A stretch of 64,000 nucleotides of DNA, taken from contig CAXAMN010005335.1 in NCBI GenBank assembly GCA_963970005.1, positions 639,848 through 703,847 of the forward strand, given 5' to 3'. Both the position numbers and the translations under genes were made by a program. The notes under the pieces are model-generated. The model made no database searches and was not told the origin of the DNA. It saw only the letters and a program-made list of their open reading frames with translations. This stretch comes from Durusdinium trenchii (taxonomy: Eukaryota > Sar > Dinophyceae > Suessiales > Symbiodiniaceae). Of this stretch, positions 46,592 to 58,600 are shown one piece after another; position 1 is the first letter of the stretch; every line of letters starts with the position of its first letter.

Positions 46592-47401
46592 GACCCTGCG
46601 GCCCGCCTGCGGGCCGACCCCGCCCCCACCCCGACGACCACGAATGGGTGACACGAGCTTCGTGGCGCGAACAAAAGGAGGAACACACCTTCTCGAGGGT
46701 GTGAAGCACCCGTCCGCTGCAGATTGAGGTGTAAAATCGCAAAGATTTGTGTAGTGCAAAGTCTGGATGGTCTCTGGAGTCACTGTGGAGCATCCTCATC
46801 ATGAAGTTCCTTAAAACGCATCGTATCAACCGGACAGGTCTCCTCATCCGTGCGCCATGAGACCAACGCGTGTGACGCTCCTCCCCACGGTGCCGTGGTC
46901 CCCTCACTAGACGGAGAGGTCCTGACCTGAAGCGCCAGCTGCGAAGTCAGGACATCTCCCGTTCGCCCTTCTTCGCCCCCACTGGGCGTTCGGAATGTCT
47001 ACAAAAGCCATATACTATACGGGTGTCCATGAACCACACCGGAACCTCTGGTTGCTTCTGGAAAAAAGGGCAGAACTTGATAGAATTTGGAAGGTCTCAG
47101 TATGGGATACTAGGCTCCCGTCGTTGTAGGCTCTTTGCAGCTTGGCCAGTGGTAAGAAAAAGACTGAAATACTCGGCAGCAAGGAATGACTATGTGAGGT
47201 CCACCAAGGTGAAGAAAGGAAGTGAGACACACTGGTTACAGCATGACTATGCTTGGGAAAGCCAGCACAATCACAGCACGAAAACGAATGAACATCAAAC
47301 TAACGACCCTGAAAATGACCTCGTGGAGTCGCCATGTTCCGATCTGGTCATGCCGTGCCCCGGTGCCGATCTGGTCGAGCCGATATAAGGCGAGGTGCTT
47401 C

Positions 47402-47469
47402 TCGAAGGCTTCTCGAAGTGCTCCAAGCGCTTTTGCAGCACTTCCATCGAGTGTCTCATCTCATTCATC
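47402..47469 (-). CDS. Gene 2 exon, coiled-coil segment
   Basis: A 68-nt exon encoding MNEMRHSMEVLQKRLEHFEK then PS. The acceptor is GCGAAGCAG|G. To match gene 1 the donor must be GA (TTCGA|GAAGCA). Counterpart of gene 1 exon 9215-9279, one codon longer. Confidence 0.75.
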
Positions 47470-50400
47470 CTGCTTCGCGTGGAGGAACAAATACGCCACG
47501 CATTCCGGGCTTAGATCAGTAGCCTTGGAGTCATGATGAGTCATGTGTGCTTAGATCTGTTTTTGTTGGTCCTCTTTTACACCTCCAACTTGATGGACGA
47601 CTCCACCAGTTTCGCTACGGGATAGCGACTAGCGATGTCATGGACTCTCTCCTCGACTTGCCTGCCATTTGACCACCGAAACATGCAGCTGGGCTGTAAC
47701 TTCAACGGACATGAACGGGCTTTCCTGTTCCGTTGGCTCATCCAAAGGGTGGGTATCATGAGCCACCTCCATATTTCACCAGCTCAAAAAGCCCGCAACA
47801 ATGTTCCTTGATCATATAGCCATGTTGAATGTGTCAAAGGCAACAACGTTCACTGGTTTTGAACCATGACTGGGGCACTTGACAAGCCAAACCCAGTGTC
47901 GATGATTAATTGTTATTAATTGATGGAGTACTACAAAAAAGGTGCATCCACTGGTGCATCCCGCTTGCAAACGACGTTGGACACCCAAGCTATGTAAGAG
48001 TGCTATGCCCAAGGGATGGTCAATACAGACTCCCGAGCCGTTTCCCTATTATATAAATAAAGGTTAACTCTCCAGCTGTTGTTGTTGAAGCAAAGAAACC
48101 AAATTTTCTCCACCCCAAATCAAAAGGTCAAAACTGGTGTGCAGATTCTGGGTCGGCCTTCAGGATGCCTTCCACTGAAGGGGCTTGTCTTCGCTCAGCG
48201 ACGCAACCCTCCGGTTTTGGTTCACTTCTTCGGGTGTCCCAGACAGCGGAGGCGCCGAAGATGTGATGACCATTGAGGTGTGATGACCTGGAACACTGCC
48301 ATCCTTTTCCCGTTGATGCAACGAGATGCATGATTGGAAAACGGAGTTTCCCATTTTCCCATCAAAACAAAACCCCCTGATCCTTCTCAAAAGACTGAAC
48401 CCACATTAACTTGCCGCACCGGTCCCAGTGTCGCCCCGCGAAACCCCTCGGCATGCGGAACAAATCAGCTCAGGCCCCCCGGCGCTTCGGCCAACTCGTG
48501 CGCCTTCTGGTGGAGGTCCATGGCGGTCGTCTCGGTCGGCCAAATGGGACTCTCAGTCGTCGCGTCCGATCGCGGCCAGTTCGGTTCGTACCGCGATGCC
48601 AGGTGCGCCCCGAGTTCGTAAGCGAAGCTTGTTCCGTTCGTAGTACGTGGGTAAAGACCCTGTGGAGCTCGAGCTCTTCGACCAGAACACCGTCCTTTCG
48701 GAGAAACGGCGACCGGGCGGCGGCTGAGCAGTTACTGGCAGAACTGGTCGGAAGGCCAGTGTGAATGGAGCTGCTCAGCTCAAAAGCATTCTGCTGCGAC
48801 TTCAGTATACAAGTATAGGTTTTGGATGAAACAACCCTTCACAAGGAAACTGATATGACCTCAGAACTTTCCTTTAGCTGATATATGGCCCAAAGATGCC
48901 CAAAGTAATAAAGCTCAAATATCCAGGCCATTCTAGGGCTAAGATCAAAGAAGCAAACACAAAATTCCCTCATACATCACACGCCTCCACGCTGATTGAG
49001 CAGAGCTCCTCCTCTCTCGCCTGCGAACTCGCGAGACCGCGCGATCCACCGCGATCCACCGCGACCGTGCCGGTGCCTAGCAGGGCGTCGCAAACAATAG
49101 AGAGACCCTTCGCGTTCCGTTGGGCTGTCCCCGATTTGGGGTTCGGCGGACAGGTGACCCGTCGAAGAGGGTTGGGAGGTCGAGGTCAGCGACACAGCCA
49201 CTCGCCTTTTGGTCACTGGATCCACCGGGGTCGGTGTTTCTGTAGCTGTCAGATGATGGAGGGGGTTCACTCAGGTATATATGTTATCGCAACTAGAGGG
49301 CAGGCAAGTCCCGTTTGCAAAACAGGCATTCTCATGAAACAAAAATCACCGCCGGTATTATATGGTTGATTGTTTTTTTATATATATATATAGTTGCATA
49401 TATTATCAAACATGGGTCAAAACGACTTGAAACAAACAACTCCAGGCCGACTCCAGGCTTACTATTGACCAGCCCATGTTGGCGCTGGTATCGGCATGCA
49501 CAATCAGGTCTTCTACATGTCCATGCTCTGTGCGCAGTCCCTACTGCGGGCTAAATAATAGCACCGAAGGACTGTTTCCATGTCCAAACATGGGGCAAAG
49601 AAAGCTTGTGCTCAACGTTTCCACCCAACAAACATAAACACGACCCCACACACACACACACTTTTTTGCCTGGCTTTTCTCACTGCCCGCCGCCACTTGC
49701 CTTGGAACAATGGACAAACACTTGATTTGTGCAAGACATGGGGACTGACTGCTTCCTGTTCCCAACAAGTTCCACATAATCCAACATCCTAGCACAGGGC
49801 TGCTTCTCAGCAACAAGTCAAGAGCGACCTCATCAAAGGTTTCCCTAAAATACCGCCTTGAAAAACACACCGATGGAATGAACCAAAAAACCCGTCGTCC
49901 CTAGACATGACATGTCTTGTTCGATCCGTTCCCTCATTCCCTACCATCCGAAGCACCAGACCATCGGGCAAGTGAACTCATCGCCTCCTCTGTGAGCAGC
50001 ATCACCCCCAGAATTGTGTGGCTTTGGCGGATCAATTGGAATAGACCCCACCTCCAATTCATGGTACCATAAGAATCCGGGTCCTCAAATGGCAGCCGGG
50101 CAGGTGATCTAGATCTTTCCTTCGAGTCCGGACCGGAGTCGTTTGGACCCCTGGGCCCCCAGCAGCCGCAGTTGTCGCAGTTCTGGCAGGCAGCGAGCTG
50201 GAATCCGAGTCTTTGGGGTCGTGATCCATGGATGAGGAGCCCTCAAATGCTTGCGTTTGTATCTTTTTTCTGTCAGGGGATCGACCATGACATCATGATA
50301 TACTCACTTTCAGGGGATCGACATGATGACTGACATGATGATATACTCAACTTGTTTCAACGCCCAGTCAGTTTTACTTTTTGTTTTTCTGGGTGTGTCC

Positions 50401-52622
50401 CAAGATTTTCCAGATAGGAGTCTTTTGGGCCACCCGGGGTTCTGGACAAAAACCATCGTCGCAACGGAGTTTCAGCCCGGGGTTTTGGACCACTTTGGCA
50501 CATGGAACCAATCTCCCTGAGCGCATCAGAAGGCTAGAATAAGCAAGGCTTCCAGTGTTTGGCGGGTGAGCACCCAGTCAAGTCTTTTAATAAGTGGCAG
50601 GACCCAGGTCACTGAGACATGTTGCCGACGAGCTAACTTGAGATTCAATCCAACTTCACATATATATAACTCAAATGCAGAGTCCTCAAATCACTTCACA
50701 TCTTTTCATGTCGCATGAAGCAGCGATCTTCGCTGGCACGGCTTGGAAACCCTTCGAGCTGGCGATTGATCCCTGATGACGGATCTCTCGAGATGTCGGT
50801 TTGTGGTTACACCCGCAAAAATCAGAGGGCGTCAGTCCAGTTGATCCCCAAGGATCTGAGTAGTCGGACACCAGTAAGGCCACATGCGACTTGTTGAACA
50901 ACACAAACAGAAGTGGTCGAACCACGTTCAAACTGGTGAGATGTCCGAGTACGAGAACCAACCAACCCAGTCGGCAGAGGGGCTTTTGAACATCTTTGAA
51001 CCGGGTGACCCATGGGTGGGGGTCCACCCACACGAGGCCCCCAGGGGGTGGAGATGTGAATCACACAAGTCCACCGGCAATATGTAGGAGATCATAGAAT
51101 CATAAGCTAAAGCTGCTTATTTTTGTAAGGTTGTTTCGTCCTCTCGTTGTGGTTGACCCATGATTTTTTGTTGGCAAGTTGACCCACGCCAAACACCTTT
51201 GATCAAATGGATGGACGTTCCATGATGTTCCCCACCCATGGAAAGGGGAGGTTCCTCCAAAAAAAAGTGAACGCTCCCGGGACCCCCAACCGTACGCGCC
51301 TCGCAAGACCTCGAGCTGCGCCTCCTCCGAGTTCAGCCGTTCCTGGAGGAAAACACCACCGTTGCACCCGTCGAAATGCTGCTCATGACGCCCGTGACAC
51401 CCTGGAGAACGGGCACACATTGGAATCTATGGATTTGTACAGGTCCAAGTGCTCATGCCCCTTCAACATCCTTCAACAAATAAAATAGTCATATGTCATG
51501 TGGATCTTGGGGATGTGATTCCAAACATCTGTGGTTTGCCCGCCTTCTCGCTGTTCTTTAGCAGGGCTATGGAGATGTCAATCCGAGACATAGCCAACCC
51601 ATTGTTTTGGGGTTGTGAAACCCAACGCTGAGATTGGCAGTGTTAATTGATTGAATGATTCATGAACTCAATGTTAAGGAACTGTTGCACTTGTTGCAGT
51701 GGTTTCACTGCGCCTCATATAGTGTGTTGTTCTTCCTTTGAGCCTATCATGTCGTGATAACACTGTGGTTACTTTTCGTCTGCATCTCGTGTCCAGCAAA
51801 TTCCGCCCTTAGATTTGTTGGTTTTGGTGATAAGTATGGTTTATCATGCATGCTAGCTGTTTCCCGCACAATAGCTGTTTGTCAACACGGATCATGCATG
51901 ATAGCTGAAACTAACCACAATGAAACTCAGAATGCCCTTTGTTTCTCAAAGGATTCCCAGTAAACTTCTCCAGATCGGTTGAACACCGTGACACCATTGA
52001 CACCCCAAAGAATCATCACACACACGTCTAAATTTCCATACAAGTGGATTGTCCACATCAGGACATACCAGGACGAAACTATATAGATGGGGTTGGTGCC
52101 GAGATCCCTAAGCCCCTTGTATCTGACAAAACCAATCAAATCCATCTCAAACCACTGGTATAACAAAAACGCCCCTCTGGTGAAATACCTTTGTGCCAGG
52201 GACTGAAAAAGGACACTCTTGGAAGATGCAGATATATACACATGTGTATGTAAATAATACATGTGAACAATGAACAATCCTCACTGAACCAAATGGAATC
52301 AAAAATAAAGGGCCTGCTGAGGTGAACACTGTGGGGGTTTTTGCAAACACCTCATGCCACTCAGAGAAGGTGCCTTTGCAGATGAACTTGGGTAGAAGCT
52401 CTATAATGAACTAGTGTCAAATCTGAACTAATTTGTGTAATATCGCAAACATATTCCCACACCCTGACTAGTTTAATGGGAGGGAGTACTGAACAAGTTT
52501 TTCACCCAGGGTGCTTTTTTAAGCCCCGTAGGTTGTTGCTATTCAATTGTGCTGCTATTGGTTCCCTTTGAGATCTTTTTGCAGCTACTACAACAACCTA
52601 CCACTACTGCTGCTGCTGCTGA

Positions 52623-52654
<32 letters not shown>

Positions 52655-52664
52655 NNNNNNNNNN

Positions 52665-52696
<32 letters not shown>

Positions 52697-55600
52697 GACC
52701 ACTCAGTTTTGCTTGATTCACGGAACTCTGACCTGAAAACCTGTTTTAAAAGTATCAAAACATCTTAAAACTCATCGATTTCATTGCTCCAAGCAAAATC
52801 TTCAAAGGGTTCGTACACAAGTTAGCCCCGGGTAAGTGAATCATACCAATTGTTTAGGGGGTGGCATCCACCTTCTCGACGCGGGGTGCGCTTCGCTCGT
52901 TTCGCTCGCTCACGCTAGGACTCCCCCACGAACCACACCACCGACTGCTCGATGGACTCGGTGGCTTGGTGCATGGGCATCTCGGGTACCTGGGGGCGAC
53001 CGAGACCGTCGAACCCTCGAGCACGGAGACCGTCGCGGGTGTCTCGGTCGCTGGTTCTCCCATCGGCACTCGGTCTCGGGTGACCGAGTTGGGCACGACA
53101 CACATGTGGCGGTTCAACAGGCAGTTGGACAAGTCCACCGTGGCATTTGTGACAAACAGTCCGTAATCAATGGTACGAAATTACAGTCAACGGCTTTATG
53201 GACCTCATATCTTTTCAGGAGAAACATTGCAAAACGATAACACATTCTGTGAACAGGCAAACGGCTGTTGATACTCCCCATATCCCCACAAGCTCTACGG
53301 CAAAACCACATGTTTTTTTCATAAAAGGTCTTCGGTGAACCACACATCTGGACCAAGCTACACCGCCACGTTGATGTTGTTGACCAGCAAAGATGTTTCA
53401 AACAAACGAGCCCGTCCCGTCACGTTCGTGGACCGTCGTACCGAACCTCAGGTACGGTGAGGACGGAGACACTGTTATGTAGGTTTGGACGGTCCAAGTA
53501 CCTTCTGAGGAGGTACGACTGGATCCCTGGGTATTTTAGACATGGTCCCGGTTCCCTCTCGACCATGTTTGCAGACGACGCACGTTTTTCTAGATGATTT
53601 GCTATGTCTACCCTGGCTCCAGATCGTTTCTTTGCAGCTTGAAGATTAACATGGTTGCAAACGGACCACGCTGTCAAGAAATCAGTTGAAACCACATTCA
53701 CCAGGATGGATCACATGTTCTTCCCACGGAATTCTAGTGTACCTTGCTAGGTACCTGGGTGACTTTGGAGCCACCCTGGCTTCAAAGATCCACACAACTT
53801 CTTCAGGGCTTGGATGGCAAGCTTTCTGGTGGTGTTTTAATCACGCCGGGCCAAACAGCAATAGGTGATGGGCGAACTTGTGAGTGTGTTCCAATTCAAT
53901 GCCCTGATGAGACTCTTGAACTTTGTGTGATATTGGTCAGCTATAGGTGCTCAAACACCTGGCGTGGGATTGTTGGAGGTACAAATGCCATGGTTTACCA
54001 GGTTACCATGCAGAGAGTGTTAAAGCGATTACTGTATTTTTCCACCAATGTTAGTTGGATCCACTAGTTGCTAGTTCACCAATATTTGACCAAGATCAAA
54101 TGCAATGATCAATTACTATCGTTTCCATCACTGCTTTAGCCATAAACAATTCAATGCGAATCAATGCGATGGTTAAAAGAAACCTTGGAAGTAGTCGTAT
54201 TACCAATGCAAGTTTGTGTTTGCTTGTTCGCCTCCCATTCAGATTGGGTTCTTGTCTGGTGTTGCGCTGCAGGATAGTTTGAATGGAACGCGACTGTTTC
54301 ATGAAATGCGCCTGTTTGCGTCTATGGTCGGTGAAATATCGGATGAGAACACGACTTGCACATGGATATACCTCGACTTGTAGGCTTTTTAACAATAAGC
54401 ACCTGGGGATGCTAAAGGGCAGCGGCAGCAGGCCTATAGGCTTCCTTGATCTATCCCAACCCCTCTGGCTACTGACCTAGCCTGATTCACCTGAGACTCA
54501 CGGAGAACAACCGCCACGAACGTGCGTAAAACCATGTGCAAAAAGCGAGCAGAAAAGTGGCCCAAGTGGGGGGATGAATTTGGACCGTCTAAAAATGCTG
54601 GTTCTAGAAACGGCAATGATAAATTTTAGGAATATGTCATATATATATATGTATATATATATATATATGTGTGTCTGTTTGTTTGTTTACCCTTTCCTTA
54701 AATATCATATGAGTGTCTGGGCTGCACATGGTTTGATCGGTTTCTTTATGTGCACCAATCCTGTTCAAATCCCAGGCGCTCGCTTCCTCAACTCGGCGAC
54801 GGTGATGACTTCTCGCTCATCCCTCGTTGCCCGGCAAAGCTTGGTGAGAGTGACACGGCCAACACAGCCACACCTCCGAAAAAGTGTGCCACGGATGGAA
54901 CAACTCCACAACATGTTCGATGTTGCCCTCTTGTATGCTAAAAATGCAAAACATGGGACGGTACTCTATCCTCAAGTGTGCAAAACTGTTGATATGTCAA
55001 ACCTTTTATCAATGAACTTCTGCCACTCAAGGAGGTCAAAAGGCGTCTCAACATGTCTCAACATGGATCCTGCAACAAAGTTCTATATCTGGCCAGCGTG
55101 AGTCTAAGACTTGACCGATTCCAGCAAGTGCGCTTCGCATCAAGCTAGTGAATCGAATTGGTCAATCATTTGCAGCAATTCTTGGCAATTCATCGGTGCA
55201 TTGGTGGGAAAATAACCCAGATCAATGGCCGTGTATTGAAACGCTTGATCGTGTAATATCATTGATATATTGAATGATGTCTGTCGAACGATGCAAAATG
55301 GTCCATATATTGTGTTTCATGCAACTGAGCGGAATCCTGGTGGAAGTGGCCAACTATATATAGTAAAACAGTTAAAACATCGGCCCCAACCAAATGTAAT
55401 GGGCAAATGAAACTCGGATAGTTTGCGTGGACAAACCATTGTAACAATTTCCAACGGTTGGTCTATGATGCACATAAACAATCTCTGAAAACATTCTGAA
55501 ACCACTATGCCAAAACAATGGCCATCCCAACCCCCCTTGTTCCCTTGCATCAAAAAGCGACGTGGACTTTGCTGACCCGGTGTTTTTTGCCTGTCGCCGG

Positions 55601-58600
55601 CTGGGAAACAACATGGTTCCAAAAACATGTGGTGAACCCAAAACTATTGCAAACATTTGCACTGACAATGACTCGTCACAGGTGGTGCTTGGTGGATGAA
55701 TTATAAAAGGATATAGATATAACTAACACACAACAGTTACGGTGAATCGTGTTTATGTTTCACACTTGTCACTTTGACCTAACACGCAATCCTTGCGAAC
55801 CTGACCATCAAGTCCGAGCGGCCATTTCCACATGTCCAAATCCAACGGGGTCCAACAAGACATGCTCTTTGGTTGGGATATCTCAACCACGGTGTAGCTG
55901 ACTGGACACATGAAACAAAACACACACACAAAGACACACTTAAAGGTATACTGTAACGCTGTAAACACAATGCATCTTGTGTGATGGTCAAACCAGTTGG
56001 GCTAAAGTGCGGGGCTAGTGGCACACCACAGAATGAGTGGGTACTCATGACAACACACAGTTGTTTCCTAATGCTGCGATCTTAACAGGAATGCCTGTGC
56101 GGTCGGTCAACATCAACATCAAAAGGCCAACACATGCAGCTTAGCGAGCAACCAATGCAGCACTGCAACATAAATCCTGTGCTGTCAGCAACGTTGAACA
56201 ATCAAAGTATAGATAAAACAATTCCCTGCCTCCTGCTTGGCGCTAGCGGTGAACAAGGCCTTCGCCTTTAGGATGCTCATCCGCGTTCCTGCGCAACGTC
56301 TGCATAGACGAAGGGCAGCATGAAACTCGCACATCCTGGACCACCCGATTCCTCCAAACTGTGTGATACGTCTGATGCGTCAAAGCACAAGAAAGTTTTA
56401 AGCAATGCACCGATAGCGTCTCCAGAAGTGTCCAACGAAAAGGTTGCTCCTGCGCGGCGTTGCCAAAGGCGATTGAAGTAGTCCTCAGCGGTACGAATGG
56501 CTTTGAGCTCAATGGCGGTCAAAGAGCGCGGAGGATTGGAAGGGCCCGTGACGCCACAACAAAGCTCCGCAATGGCATGCCCGCACATGATCCTTACAGG
56601 TGCTTCGACAGTTTCTCTACCCTTCGCACCCACAATTTTGCCTGCAAACTTGGGCATCCGTCGCGGTCAACTGAATCACATCGTTTGATTCGCGGCAAGA
56701 CTGCAAGGCCAAACATGAGATCCCATGGCCAAAGAAAGACTTTATGGACGCTGCTAACCATGAGAGTTGTCAGGCCTCCCGGCAGTTTCCTCTTCTTTGG
56801 TGGCTTATAAGAAACTATTTCGTAAGCTCTAAGAACACCAAACAAATCAACGATCAGGGCAACGCATCCTGAACTCCTGAACCATGACCCGACCCAACAC
56901 ATTGATAGCAAACAGGGCAACCCTCCCAAATTCCTGACCATTGAAAATGCTGGTCAATTTAGGGTTCTTTCTGTCTTGACCGAGTCTTGAGCTGCTGGTT
57001 GAGGGAGTGGACTCTCGTCCACTCCCTCTGGAAGAAACCATGTTGAGGACGGATCATGTTGAGGATGGCTCAACCCAAAACAAATCCCAAATGCCAGGAC
57101 CATAGGTGGAACATGCATGAAAAACACGTATAATAAATAATCATTCATATAATATACCAGCGAAGCCAAAAAGTTGAGGAATTCCAGCTTCACCCCAAAA
57201 AACAAACTTTTTCTGTGGATTCTCGCATTTCTCCGGGTCTCTCCGCTTTTTCTCGCACCTCATGGGGATTCCTCCACGCCTCCGGGTTTTCTCGCCCCAC
57301 ATTCTTGCACCACCTCCGCTTTTTCTCGCCCCATCTCCGCATTTTCTTGCTCCAAGTCCGGTTGCCTATTTTCTCCGGCCCGTAATTTCAATTTCTCCGG
57401 TTCCGCTTTTGAGAGGTGTAGGAATTTCCACACATCCGACAAAAACGAAAGAAACTCTGAGAAACGATCCTTTTCCGGCATTTAAGGCTTAGCTGGTATA
57501 CACATAGACTATGCAAATATCACTGAAGAGCATCGGCCGAATCGGTCGAATCCACGAATGGGTCCGTGGAGGGAAGGAGCTAGATCGTATAGATTATCCG
57601 TATGGAATATATGTCACTACGTGGACCCCTGAAACCCACCCACGGGGACCCACGGGATATTCCAGAAAAAGAAAAACGATTTCACTCCGCTCCGCACTAC
57701 CAAGTGAAACATACATATATCATATATACATATTGACATAACTATTGACATATTATAACACGCATAAAAAAAGAAAAAAAACACACAGAACTCACCTCTC
57801 CTCCAAATCAAACATAATAAGATCACCCCACCAATCGGAGGAACGTCACATGAACGTCGACCAGAGCGGCTGCCACATCCTCCCAGACCGTGGCGCCCGA
57901 GGCGGCCTAGGTAGGCGACGGACGGCGGCGCCACGACGTGGCACAAGGAAGTCTAAGACTTTGGGGTGAAGCTGTTTTGGTACCGACTATGAAGGGCCCA
58001 GAAAGGTTCTTCTCAGTGCCAGCCTGTTTTGTTGGAAGTTATAACTTGGGTCTATTCTAATACCTGTGACAGTGGATGATGATGGTTCAGTTGCAGGCCT
58101 TGTTCAAGAATAGTGATGTTCTTGCTTGTGAAACCGGGCCCTGTTACAGGTAAGATTGGACAAACCCATCTCATTGAGAGGTGCGGCACACAAAAACTGC
58201 CTCAACCGCTTCATGGGTGCACGACCCTCCCTGGCAGGAAGCGCCCGTGCCGGCGCCTTTAAGGCTAAACTACCAAGCTCAACTCGACCTGGCTTCAGTC
58301 CACACACACACACAGCAGCTCTTGGTGGACTGGTTCATATCAAAAAGGCTGAAACACACTGGGCCTATAATCTCTATGATACAGAGATCTTCAGTCAAAC
58401 AAGCGATTCTCCACATCCCCAACCAAAAAAACTCAACACCTGACCTGAGCTTTTCGACTCGTCATCGAAGGTCTGCCATTTGACGAACGACGCGAGAATT
58501 TAGCGAGCAGCAATGAACCGATCTTTGAATGCACGGGTCCCAACGCCGCAGCTTTCAGCGCAATTTCGCGACGAGCGAAGACGTATGGCTAGAATGGCTA

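Noticed and set aside
56243-56512. 89-codon minus frame overlapping the 126-codon ORF in another register
   Set aside because: Shadow of the longer, better-formed ORF at 56277-56657.
57260-57481. Glu/Lys-rich 73-codon minus frame
   Set aside because: It follows from a degenerate CTCCGCTTTTTCTCGC repeat; no splice context links it to gene 2.
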